From Streptomyces hydrogenans (lineage in GTDB: Bacteria > Actinomycetota > Actinomycetes > Streptomycetales > Streptomycetaceae): DNA of 64,000 nt. Where the stretch lies: positions 1-64,000 of the forward strand of contig NZ_BNBS01000007.1 in the NCBI RefSeq assembly GCF_014656075.1, given 5' to 3'. Numbering within the stretch: position 1 is the first letter of the stretch; each line of letters begins with the position of its first letter. Under the pieces are notes generated by a model. That model was not told the origin of the DNA and searched no databases. It saw nothing but the letters and a program-made list of their open reading frames with translations. Position numbers and translations under genes: made by a program. Below, in pieces: positions 52,577-60,118 of this stretch.

Positions 52577-54637
52577 TCAGACTCCGTCCTCGCGTCCGGG
52601 CGGCAGCGAGGGCTCCCGCCAGGCGCGGATGTCGCGCGGCCAGTGGCCGGCCGCGTCCCACAGTGGACCGCTGCCGGTGAGGTGGCGGCCGGAGAGCCGG
52701 CGCAGTTCGTACGCCAGCCGGTCGGCGACCTCCTCGTCGGGCAGTGTGAGCGGATCGGTGAGCAGCCATGCGGCGTGCAGCAGCCGCCGCAGGGAGAGGT
52801 GCAGTTCGGCGGCGTCGGGGCCGAGCCCGTCCGGGAGCGCGGGGTCGGCCTCCTGGCCGAGGGCGATCGCCCGGCGCGGGTCCGGCCCGGTGCGGCCCCG
52901 CTCGCGCGGATAGGGGGCGGCGGCGACGAACCGCAGCACCCCGAGCCAGCCGAGGACGTCGGGGCCGGGGAAGGTGAGCCGCAGGTGGGCGACGGCCTCG
53001 GCGGTCTCGCCGAGCGCCAGGTCGTGGTGGAGCCGGTACGGGCCGGGCTGCGGTCCGTAGTGCCGGCGGAGGGTCTCGTGGACGGCCCGCCAGGCGGAGT
53101 AGCCGGGGTGGTCGCCGTCCTCGAAGCGGAGCCGGTGCAGTAGCAGGGCGCGCAGCAGCGGGTCGCCGACGAAGTGGCCGGGCCGCTCGGGCCAGTGCTC
53201 GGCGCGCAGCCGGTCGCGGACCCGGAGGGCGACGTCGCCGTCGAGGGACTCGGCGGGCAGCCGGGCCTGGGCGAGGCGGCGGGCGGACTCCTCGTCGTGC
53301 GCGGCGGCGAGCACCGCGTACGGGCCCGGCCGGGGGACCGGCAGCAGGGCGGTCAGGAGCGCGGGGGCGACCGGCACGGGCGCGGCGTCCTCGCGGAGCT
53401 CCACGGCGAGGTCGAGCCGGTCGCCGGCCGGCAGGGCGGTGCGGGCGGCGGGCGGGGTCGCGCCGGCGGCCCGGGCGAGCAGGTCGACGCCGAGCGGGCG
53501 GCCGCCGGTGAGCCGGTGGACGGCCCGGGAGAGCGCGGCGGGCGCGCGGCCCTCCGGGTCGTGGCGGTCGAAGGCGGCGCGGGTCTGGGTGGGCGTGAGC
53601 GGGGTGAGGTCGACGGCGAGGAGCCCGGAGCCGACCCGCCCGGTGCGGGGGCAGGGCGCCTGGTGGGCGGTCTCGGGCAGCCGGAGGCGGGTGGCGTGGC
53701 GCAGCGCCTCGTCCTCGCGCGGGCGGGAGGCGGCGAGCACCACGGTGTGGTCGCGGCGGCCGGTGGAGCGGGCGCGCAGAATCGGTTCGACCAGGGCGCG
53801 GCCGACGGGTTCGTGGGCGTTGTCGAGGAGGAGCAGCGGCCGGCCGACGCGGCTGCCGAGGTGCCGTCCGGTGTAGGCGCGGAGCAGGTCCTCGGTGAGG
53901 GTCAGGGCGAGGAAGGACTCGGCCTCCTCGCGGCGCGGCCCGCCCTGCGCGAAGTCGACGGCGAGCTGCTGGAGCCCGGCACGGCCGCGCCCGCCGGCGT
54001 TGCGGTAGCCGCCGAACCAGTCCTCCGGCGCCTTCCGGAAGCGGCTGAAGAACTCCTCGACGACGGTCTCGACGGTCGCCTCCGCGATCAGCCCGGCGAA
54101 GGGCGCGCCGGCCTCGGCGGCGGTGCCCGCCAGCTTGGCGAGGACCTTGCCGACCCAGGAGGCGGCGGCGGCCCGCCCGGCGTCCACGGTGGCCAGCAGC
54201 GGCCCGAGCCGCAGCAGGTCGCGGCGGGCCCGCTCGTCGTCGTCCCGGGTCCAGCCGACCGAGGTGACGGCGACGAGCCCGAGCGAGAGCCGCGGGAACG
54301 GGACGGGCCGGACGGCGTCGCCGCGCAGGCCGAGCTGCACGGCCAGCTCCGCCAGGGCCCCGGTGACGGGGGACCAGCCGGCCCCGTGGTCGGCGGGCTC
54401 CTCGACGGCGGAGCAGTCGAGGAGCGCGAGCGGGGTGAAGCCGCGGTAGCGGTTGCGGACCTCCTTGAGCAGCACGGTCTTGCCCATGCCGCGCCCGCCG
54501 GTGAAGACGGTGACCGGCGGGTCGTCGCCGTGCTCGAAGGGGACCCGCCCCTGGCCGTACGCTCCGAGCCCGACGAGCCGCGCGGCGAGCCCGCGCGGAT
54601 CGAGGACCGCCTCGCGGCCGTACAGCTCTCTGTGCAC
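52577..54637 (-). CDS. STAND-like ATPase paired with the anchored binding protein
   Basis: A 686-residue soluble ATPase. Walker A is FTGGRGMGKTVLL (47-54 as GGRGMGKT), Walker B is PLLLLDNAHE (267-276), a sensor-like VVLAASRPRE follows near 300, and VHRLTGGRPLGVDLLARAAG near 378 resembles the GxP motif of STAND NTPases. A conserved insertion with GWTRDDDERARRDLLRLGPL and KLAGTAAEAGAPFAGLIAEA lies between A and B. The C-terminal 250 residues are helical and unlike TPR or WD40. The start is GTG at 54637. It is transcribed with the binding-protein gene. Confidence 0.82.
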   Translation of the reverse strand: MHRELYGREAVLDPRGLAARLVGLGAYGQGRVPFEHGDDPPVTVFTGGRGMGKTVLLKEVRNRYRGFTPLALLDCSAVEEPADHGAGWSPVTGALAELAVQLGLRGDAVRPVPFPRLSLGLVAVTSVGWTRDDDERARRDLLRLGPLLATVDAGRAAAASWVGKVLAKLAGTAAEAGAPFAGLIAEATVETVVEEFFSRFRKAPEDWFGGYRNAGGRGRAGLQQLAVDFAQGGPRREEAESFLALTLTEDLLRAYTGRHLGSRVGRPLLLLDNAHEPVGRALVEPILRARSTGRRDHTVVLAASRPREDEALRHATRLRLPETAHQAPCPRTGRVGSGLLAVDLTPLTPTQTRAAFDRHDPEGRAPAALSRAVHRLTGGRPLGVDLLARAAGATPPAARTALPAGDRLDLAVELREDAAPVPVAPALLTALLPVPRPGPYAVLAAAHDEESARRLAQARLPAESLDGDVALRVRDRLRAEHWPERPGHFVGDPLLRALLLHRLRFEDGDHPGYSAWRAVHETLRRHYGPQPGPYRLHHDLALGETAEAVAHLRLTFPGPDVLGWLGVLRFVAAAPYPRERGRTGPDPRRAIALGQEADPALPDGLGPDAAELHLSLRRLLHAAWLLTDPLTLPDEEVADRLAYELRRLSGRHLTGSGPLWDAAGHWPRDIRAWREPSLPPGREDGV

Positions 54638-54723
54638 CCGCCACCCCCGTCGCAGTCAACTCAAGGATATCGACCGCGTGTTGGGAACTGGAGGGGCTTT
54701 TCGGGTCTGTTGCCGAGGCGTTG

Positions 54724-55632
54724 TCAGTCCGTGGCGATGGCGTCGAGCCGGCCCCGCAGGTACCGGTGGGACTCGATGCCGTGGATCGTCGTCCCGGGCG
54801 TGCACTCGTAGAAGTACACCAGCGACATCAGCTCCTCCCCGGGTGCGTCGGCGGGCGGCGGCAGCACCCGGTGCCGGCCCGAGCGCCACCGGCCTCCCGT
54901 CCAACTCGCCATCAGATCACCGATGTTGACGGTGAAGGCGGCGGGGTCGTACGGCGCGTCCTGCCAGCCGCCGGCGTCCGTGAAGACCTGGAGCCCGCCC
55001 TTCCCCGCCTCCCGGTCGAGCACGGTGACCGTGCCGAAGTCCGTGTGCGGGCCGATCCGGAACTGCCCGGGCTCCGGGACGCCCGTCCGCTCCCGCCCCG
55101 GGTACCAGTTGACGTTGAAGCCGAAGGTGGGGTGCCCGGTGTGCCGGGTGAAGAAGTCCCGCTCCTCGCCGAGCGCCACCCCGAGCAGGTCCAGCACCCG
55201 GTCCGACAGCGCCTTCATCCGCTCCAGGTACGCCTCCACCAGCGGCCGCAGCTCCGGCACCTCGGCGGGCCAGGTGTTGGGCAGGAACCACTCGGCGTCC
55301 ACCGCCGGGTCCCCGGTCGGCTCCTCCGCCGCGAAGGACAGCGACTCCTTCAGGTCCGGCGGCGTCGCCGTCCCCTCCGCGTACCCGTTCGCCTCCGCGC
55401 CCGGCCCCAGCCAGCCGCGCCCGCCGACCCGCACGGCGTACCGCTCCTTGGCGGCGGCGGGCAGGTGGAAGAAGGCGCGGGCCGCCGCGCGGATGTCCCC
55501 GCGCAGGCCGGGATCCACCCCGTGCCCGGTGACCAGCAGGAACCCGGCCTGGCGCAGGGCGCGGTCGACGGCGGGCAGCTGCGGGCCAGGGTCGCGGGCC
55601 AGGTCGATCGTGGGCAGGCTCGCTTCACTCAT
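54724..55632 (-). CDS. Isopenicillin-N-synthase-family non-haem iron oxygenase
   Basis: A 302-residue double-stranded beta-helix oxygenase. The DIOX_N part is PTIDLARDPGPQLPAVDRAL plus FLLVTGHGVDP; the iron ligands are His196 and Asp198 (GPHTDFGTVTVLD) and His254 (RSGRHRVLP). The usual RxS motif that binds 2-oxoglutarate reads LMS (268-270), so the Arg is missing; either another residue takes over or 2-oxoglutarate is not the co-substrate. It overlaps the cytosine deaminase gene by 8 nt, so the pair works in one pathway, possibly pyrimidine-base oxidation. The substrate is inferred only. Confidence 0.88.
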   Translation of the reverse strand: MSEASLPTIDLARDPGPQLPAVDRALRQAGFLLVTGHGVDPGLRGDIRAAARAFFHLPAAAKERYAVRVGGRGWLGPGAEANGYAEGTATPPDLKESLSFAAEEPTGDPAVDAEWFLPNTWPAEVPELRPLVEAYLERMKALSDRVLDLLGVALGEERDFFTRHTGHPTFGFNVNWYPGRERTGVPEPGQFRIGPHTDFGTVTVLDREAGKGGLQVFTDAGGWQDAPYDPAAFTVNIGDLMASWTGGRWRSGRHRVLPPPADAPGEELMSLVYFYECTPGTTIHGIESHRYLRGRLDAIATD

Positions 55633-56089
55633 CGCCGATGTCCTCGTTCCACAGGGCCGGGTGGGCGTCGATGAACTCCCGCATCAGCGCGGCGCATTCG
55701 GGGTCGTCCAGCACGACCACCTCGACGCCGTGCTCCGCCAGCCAGTCGTGCCCGCCGTGGAAGGTCCGGGCCTCCCCGACGACCACCCGCGAGATCCCGA
55801 ACTGCCGCACCAGGCCGGAGCAGTACCAGCACGGCGACAGCGTCGTCACCATCGTCGTCCCCCGGTACGAGCGCTGCCGACCGGCGTCCCGGAACGCGGC
55901 GGTCTCCGCGTGCGTCGCCGGGTCCCCGTCCTGCACCCGCCGGTTCCGCCCCCGCCCGAGCGGCGTCCCGTCGGCCCCGTAGAGCGCGGCCCCGATGGGG
56001 ATCCCGCCCTCCCGGAGCCCGGCCCGCGCCTCGTCGAGCGCGGTGCGGAGCCATCGGCGCGCCTGTTCGTGGTCCAGGGGGGAGTTCAT
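55625..56089 (-). CDS. Cytosine deaminase, yeast Fcy1-like
   Basis: A 154-residue zinc deaminase. HAE (His60, Glu62) and PCWYC (Cys87, Cys90) form the zinc site. The stretch TLSPCWYCSGLVRQFGIS, the VVVGEARTFHGG and the ending WNEDIGDE closely echo the fungal cytosine deaminase Fcy1 (which ends in an EDIGE-like tail that closes the active site), with nearly the same residue numbers. It deaminates cytosine, or perhaps a related base, to uracil. It is followed by the oxygenase with an 8-nt overlap and preceded by a short GntR gene (31 nt), so all three are probably one operon. Confidence 0.9.
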   Translation of the reverse strand: MNSPLDHEQARRWLRTALDEARAGLREGGIPIGAALYGADGTPLGRGRNRRVQDGDPATHAETAAFRDAGRQRSYRGTTMVTTLSPCWYCSGLVRQFGISRVVVGEARTFHGGHDWLAEHGVEVVVLDDPECAALMREFIDAHPALWNEDIGDE

Positions 56090-56120
56090 GCGGGGAGCCT
56101 TCCCCGGCGGGCGGGGAGGA

Positions 56121-56405
56121 TCACGCCCGGTGCGGGGCGATCTCCTCCGGGAGGGGGTCGACGACGAAGGTGCCCTTGCCGTGGACGGTGAGGATCAAGC
56201 CGCGCTCGCGCAGGACTCCGGCCGCGCGGCGGACCGTGAGGTAGGCGACCCCGTACTCCGTGGCCAGGTCCCGCTCGGCGGGCAGCCGGGCGCCCGCGAC
56301 GAGTTCGCCGGCGGCGATCCGGGCGGCGATGTGGTCGGCCACCGCGACGTAGACCAGCTGGGGTCCCTGCGGGTTGAACTCGGGGATCGGGCTGTTTTCG
56401 GTCAC
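56121..56405 (-). CDS. Short GntR-family regulator
   Basis: A 94-residue GntR-type winged helix (VAVADHIAARIAAGELVAGA; LPAERDLATEYGVAYLTVRR; LRERGLILTVHGKGTFVV) with no effector domain. The start is GTG at 56405; TTACGT or TACGTT lies 6-7 nt upstream on this strand, pointing to a leaderless mRNA. It is upstream of the deaminase/oxygenase pair and divergent from a small membrane peptide gene. It probably controls both. Confidence 0.88.
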   Translation of the reverse strand: MTENSPIPEFNPQGPQLVYVAVADHIAARIAAGELVAGARLPAERDLATEYGVAYLTVRRAAGVLRERGLILTVHGKGTFVVDPLPEEIAPHRA

Positions 56406-56446
56406 ACGACCAACGTAAGCATCGAAGACCTGTGCGAACCATCGAT

Positions 56447-56478
56447 GAGCTATGCAGAGCTATACATGGCTTATAGCC
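56447..56478. promoter_or_regulatory. Tandem operator-like repeat in the GntR promoter region
   Basis: GAGCTATGCA (56447-56456) is followed immediately by GAGCTATACA (56457-56466), 9 of 10 identical; then GGCTTATAGCC (56468-56478) has 4-bp inverted arms. Tandem GCTATA-type sites are plausible GntR operators; the TATA-like runs may also serve as a plus-strand -10. Confidence 0.5.
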
Positions 56479-56494
56479 TTGGAGGACACGAAAA

Positions 56495-56524
56495 CCCCGG
56501 CGACCGCTGCAACCGGCCCCGGGG
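56495..56524 (+). other. GC-rich hairpin in the leader of the small-peptide operon
   Basis: CCCCGG (56495-56500) pairs with CCGGGG (56519-56524); GGAGG lies before it (56481-56485). It may be an attenuator-like leader structure or only an mRNA stem. Confidence 0.4.
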
Positions 56525-56556
56525 CATGGCCACCAACTACCAACGGAGTTGATGAC

Positions 56557-56715
56557 GTGCAGAACCTTATCGCGCACGCCCTGATCCCCTTCCTGCCTCT
56601 GCTCCTCCTCCTGCTCGTGCCGGCGGCGCCACGGCGTCGGCGGTGGACGTTGTGGCTGGCCACGGTCGGGATCGACGTCGACCGGCGGAACATCCACGCC
56701 GGGGTCGCCCGATGA
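56557..56715 (+). CDS. Small membrane protein, 52 residues
   Basis: A 52-residue peptide with one strongly hydrophobic helix (LIAHALIPFLPLLLLLLVPA) and a basic tail (APRRRRWTLWLATVGIDVDR). GTG at 56557 is 8 nt after GGAG (56545-56548). Its TGA overlaps the next ATG (ATGA), so it is coupled to the Cys-containing protein. No family was recognised. Confidence 0.65.
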   Translation: MQNLIAHALIPFLPLLLLLLVPAAPRRRRWTLWLATVGIDVDRRNIHAGVAR

Positions 56716-57047
56716 GCCGCTGCGGGGCCCGGCGCTCCGTGTACGCCGTCGCGGAGGCGGTCCGGCCGGTGTGGGGCGGCTCGGTCTGCGTGCTCGCCGT
56801 CGGGCACGACGGGCTGCACCGCGACCGCGCGGGTGACGGCTGGTGGGTGACCCCGGAGATCGCCGACGCGGTGAGCGCGACCCTGCTGACCCGCGCCCTC
56901 GTGCCGGAACCCGAGCCGGAGCCCGAGTTCCGCTCACCGCGCTGTGTCATCGGCCGCCACGCCCGCTGCCGCGACCACGCGCCCCGCGACAGCGGCGTAC
57001 CGGGGGTGCGGTACCTGGTGTGCGGGTGCCCGTGCCACGGGGGGTGA
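56712..57047 (+). CDS. Small protein with a C-terminal Cys/His cluster
   Basis: A 111-residue soluble protein: a short folded part (VYAVAEAVRPVWGGSVCVLA; HDGLHRDRAGDGWWVTPEIA), an acidic Glu/Pro linker, then RCVIGRHARCRDHAPRD and YLVCGCPCHGG, giving five Cys and several His that could bind zinc. Translationally coupled to the upstream peptide by ATGA. The function is unknown. Confidence 0.65.
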   Translation: MSRCGARRSVYAVAEAVRPVWGGSVCVLAVGHDGLHRDRAGDGWWVTPEIADAVSATLLTRALVPEPEPEPEFRSPRCVIGRHARCRDHAPRDSGVPGVRYLVCGCPCHGG

Positions 57048-57056
57048 CGGCGCGGC

Positions 57057-57677
57057 CTACGCCACCGCGCCCGCCTTCTCCTCGTGCGGGAACAGGGCGA
57101 GGGGGGTGGACTCGTCGAAGAAGGTCCTGGCCCGGGTGAGGGCCCGTTCGTCGGCGTGGATGCGGCCGGGGCGGTTGGCGGTGCCCAGGAGGACGCCGCC
57201 GAAGTGCATGCGGAGGTAGGCGGCCGAGTGGTGGAGGGTGGTCGTGAGGCCGTCGGCGACCTCGTGCTCGTCGTGGCCCAGGGCCGTGACGCCCCACAGG
57301 GTGCCGCCCGCCATGCGCTCCTTGAAGTCGGAGTGCGGGGCGTTCAGCCAGCCGGACCAGTGGTCGAGGTAGCGCTTGGTCTGGGCGGAGACGCTGTACC
57401 AGTACAGGGGCGAGACGACGACGAGGTCGGTCGCCTCCAGCGTCGCCTCGCGCAGCAGCTCCTCGTCCTTCCCGGGCTCCCGGTCGCCGGTGTCGTGGCG
57501 GCCGTCCCGGAAGTCGGGGAGGTCCAGCTCGTTCAGGTCGATCCAGCGGCGCGGCACGCCGGCGGGGAGGTGGGCGGCGGCCTCGCGGGCCAGGATCTCG
57601 GAGTTGCCTCCGGGGCGGGAGCTGCCGAGGACGAAGAGGAACGAGCGGGCCGGTCCGGTGGTCGTGTCGAGCGGCAT
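57057..57677 (-). CDS. NAD(P)H-dependent FMN reductase-like protein (flavodoxin fold)
   Basis: A 206-residue flavodoxin-like oxidoreductase: FLFVLGSSRPGGNSEILARE is the FMN phosphate loop, LVVVSPLYWYSVSAQTKRYL the second FMN contact. It is likely a quinone or FMN reductase. The ATG at 57677 follows AGGAG. It is divergent from the EamA permease with a palindrome in between. It ends 9 nt from the Cys-cluster gene in convergent orientation. Confidence 0.88.
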   Translation of the reverse strand: MPLDTTTGPARSFLFVLGSSRPGGNSEILAREAAAHLPAGVPRRWIDLNELDLPDFRDGRHDTGDREPGKDEELLREATLEATDLVVVSPLYWYSVSAQTKRYLDHWSGWLNAPHSDFKERMAGGTLWGVTALGHDEHEVADGLTTTLHHSAAYLRMHFGGVLLGTANRPGRIHADERALTRARTFFDESTPLALFPHEEKAGAVA

Positions 57678-57767
57678 GGGGGCTCCTGGTTCGTGGGTGC
57701 GCGGGCGGGCCTTTCCCGGGCAACTAGCCCTCGCTCGCGGGTATTCCGCTCCAGCGGATCGTTTGTG

Positions 57768-57784
57768 CCGATGGGCCCCATCGG
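57768..57784. promoter_or_regulatory. Perfect 17-bp palindrome between divergent genes
   Basis: CCGATGGGCCCCATCGG has 8-bp perfect arms around one base. It lies between the reductase and EamA genes, 91 and 58 nt from the two starts, well placed for a shared operator. The regulator is unknown. Confidence 0.5.
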
Positions 57785-57841
57785 AAGGACGCCCCAGTGG
57801 CCCGTGGACCCCCCGCCGCCCCCGCTCGTAGCGTCGTCGGC

Positions 57842-58762
57842 ATGAGAAACGAGACCCGCGGAACCCTTGAACTGACCCTCGCCATGGTGCTGTCGGGCAC
57901 GCTGGGCGTCTTCGTCGTCGAGTCGGGCGCCTCACCCTTCGAGGTGGTGTTCTTCCGGTGCCTCTTCGGGGCCGTCGCGCTCGGCCTCTACAGCCTGGCG
58001 CGGGGCTACTTCACCGGGCACGGCTTCACCGCCCGGTCGTTCGGCCTCGCCCTCCTCGGCGGCGTCTTCATCGTCTTCAACTGGGTCTTCCTCTTCGAGG
58101 CGTACGCGGCCACCTCGATCTCGCTCGCCACCGTCGTCTACCACACCCAGCCGTTCTTCCTGGTGCTGCTCAGCGCGCTCCTCCTGCGGGAGCGGATCCC
58201 GGCCGGGAAGCTGGGCTGGCTCGCGGTCGCCTTCGCCGGGCTGGTGCTGGTCTCCGGGGTGCGGCCGGGCGACACCGGTTCCCTGAAGGGGCTCGGGTAC
58301 GCGCTGGCCGCCGCCGTGCTGTACGCCCTCGCCACCTTCGTGACCAAGAGGATCACCGGCGTACGGCCCCATCTGATCGCCCTCGTGCAGGTGACCGCCG
58401 GCGTCCCGCTGCTGCTGCCCTTCGCCGACCTCGGCGCGGTCTCCGGGCTGGGCGCCGGGTGGGCGTGGCTGGCCGGGCTGGGGATCATCCACACCGGGCT
58501 GATGTACGTCCTCATGTACGCGGCCTACGCCAAGCTGCCCACCCCGAAGATCGCCGTGCTCGCCTTCACCTACCCGGCGGTCGCGATGGTCGTCGACTGG
58601 GCGGTGTACGGCCACCACATCGGGCTCGTGCAGGCGCTCGGCGTCCCGCTGATCGTCCTCGCCAGCCTCAAGGTCACTCTCGGGCGAGCCGCCGCGCCTG
58701 CTCCACGAACAGCCGCACGTGCGCCGGAAGCCGCTTCCCCCGCCGCCACGCGAGCTGCGTGA
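57842..58762 (+). CDS. EamA/DMT-family permease
   Basis: A 306-residue protein with ten helices in two EamA repeats (ELTLAMVLSGTLGVFVVESG; SLATVVYHTQPFFLVLLSAL; GLGYALAAAVLYALATFVTK), a drug/metabolite exporter type. TAGCGT (57829-57834) lies 7 nt before the ATG, suggesting a leaderless mRNA. Its Ala/Pro-rich C-terminal 30 residues are encoded by DNA that also encodes the end of the convergent LysR gene (89-nt overlap). The substrate is unknown. Confidence 0.9.
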   Translation: MRNETRGTLELTLAMVLSGTLGVFVVESGASPFEVVFFRCLFGAVALGLYSLARGYFTGHGFTARSFGLALLGGVFIVFNWVFLFEAYAATSISLATVVYHTQPFFLVLLSALLLRERIPAGKLGWLAVAFAGLVLVSGVRPGDTGSLKGLGYALAAAVLYALATFVTKRITGVRPHLIALVQVTAGVPLLLPFADLGAVSGLGAGWAWLAGLGIIHTGLMYVLMYAAYAKLPTPKIAVLAFTYPAVAMVVDWAVYGHHIGLVQALGVPLIVLASLKVTLGRAAAPAPRTAARAPEAASPAATRAA

Positions 58763-59573
58763 AGAGCGTGAACGGCGCCTCCCAGTCGAGCGCCACCAGT
58801 GCCCCGGACGCCAGCTCCTCCTGGACGGCGATCCGGGGCAGCAGCGCGATCCCGAGCCCGGAGGCCACCGCCCGCTTGCTCGCCTCGATCGTGCCGAACT
58901 CCAGGAAGTCGGGGCCGGGGGCGGAGCCCGGGCCGCCGGCCGCCGCGCCCGCCAGTTCCGCCTCGAAGAGGTCGCGGTAGGCGCAGCCGGGCTCCGTGCC
59001 GATCAGTCCGCCGCCGGCGAGGTCGGCGGTGACCAGGCCCTCGCGGCCCGCGAGGGGGTGGCCGGGGGAGGCGATCAGGGCCAGCGGCTCGGGCGCCAGG
59101 ACCTCCGACTCCAGGCCCTCGTGCTCGGTCCCGGCCTCCATGAGGAAACCGAGGTCGTACGTGCCCTGCCGGAGCGCCTGCCGGGTCGCGTCGCCGAGGG
59201 TGGGGCGCAGGGCGAGCCGGACGGCCGGGTGGCGGTGGTGGACGTACTCCAGGAGCGGCGGGAGCCGGTAGGTGGTGAGGGACTCCATCGTCCCGATGGT
59301 GATCGTCCCGGCGGGCTCCCCGGCGGCCACCGCCGCCCGGGCCTCCTCGGCCAGCTCGGCCATGCGGCGCGCGTACGGCAGCAGCCGCTCGCCGGCCTCG
59401 GTGAGCCGGATGCGGCCGCCCAGCCGCTCGAACAGCTCGGTGCCGAGCGAGGTCTCCAGGGTGCGGATCTGGCCGGTGACGCTGGACTGGGCGTAGCCCA
59501 GCTCGGCGGCGGCGCGGGTGAAGGAGAGAACTTCGGCGACCTTCTCGAAGGTGGCGAGGAGCCGCAGCTCCAT
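58674..59573 (-). CDS. LysR-family transcriptional regulator
   Basis: A 299-residue LTTR: ELRLLATFEKVAEVLSFTRA and AELGYAQSSVTGQIRTLETS (HTH at residues 18-37), effector domain TITIGTMESLTTYRLPPLLE and LGIALLPRIAVQEELASGAL. ATG at 59573 follows GGAAGG. It may regulate the convergent EamA exporter; the effector is unknown. The 89-nt overlap with the EamA gene is in opposite strands at the 3' ends. Confidence 0.92.
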   Translation of the reverse strand: MELRLLATFEKVAEVLSFTRAAAELGYAQSSVTGQIRTLETSLGTELFERLGGRIRLTEAGERLLPYARRMAELAEEARAAVAAGEPAGTITIGTMESLTTYRLPPLLEYVHHRHPAVRLALRPTLGDATRQALRQGTYDLGFLMEAGTEHEGLESEVLAPEPLALIASPGHPLAGREGLVTADLAGGGLIGTEPGCAYRDLFEAELAGAAAGGPGSAPGPDFLEFGTIEASKRAVASGLGIALLPRIAVQEELASGALVALDWEAPFTLFTQLAWRRGKRLPAHVRLFVEQARRLARE

Positions 59574-59656
59574 CAGGGTTCCTTCCCGGGGACGAGTGAG
59601 GGGCGGGGAGGGAGGGGCGCCTCGGGCGTCCTCTCCCGGCGGCGGCCGGTGCCGCC

Positions 59657-60028
59657 TCAGGCGTCCTTCTCCTCGCCGCCCTCTTCGCGGCGCCTCATCT
59701 CGTCCTCGCGGCGGCGGAGGTCCGCCTCCCAGTCCTTGAGGAGGGCCTCGTCGTCGGGCTCCTCCTTCCCGAGCGACTTCAGGAACTCGGGGTTGTCGTC
59801 CGGGGCCACCCAGCCGCCGCGCCCGGCCCGGCCGCCCCGGGCGGCGGCGCGCCGGGTCTTGCCGGCGAAGAGCCACACGATCGGTCCGACGATCCAGAAC
59901 AGCAGGATGATGATCACCCAGACCACCTTGGGCAGGTGCTTGACCTCGTCCTCGGGGGTGTTCAGACAGTCGATGAAGGCATAGATCGTCAGCGCCAGCG
60001 GCAGGATGAACATCAAGGCCCTGAGCAT
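59657..60028 (-). CDS. PLDc_N (phospholipase D-like N-terminal) membrane protein
   Basis: A 123-residue protein: helix 1 (LMFILPLALTIYAFIDCLNT) and helix 2 (PKVVWVIIILLFWIVGPIVW) with LFAGKTRR form the PLDc_N domain; the acidic/Arg-rich C-terminus (DWEADLRRREDEMRRREEGG) is a likely coiled coil. The function is unknown; such proteins occur alone in many actinobacteria. It is divergent from mqnL. Confidence 0.9.
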   Translation of the reverse strand: MLRALMFILPLALTIYAFIDCLNTPEDEVKHLPKVVWVIIILLFWIVGPIVWLFAGKTRRAAARGGRAGRGGWVAPDDNPEFLKSLGKEEPDDEALLKDWEADLRRREDEMRRREEGGEEKDA

Positions 60029-60118
60029 GTGGTGCGGCCCCCTGGAAGCGGTGGCGGGGGCGCGTCGAGTCGGCCCCGGTGACAAGTCCAGCGTAGCCGG
60101 TGACCGATACTTGCCCGT

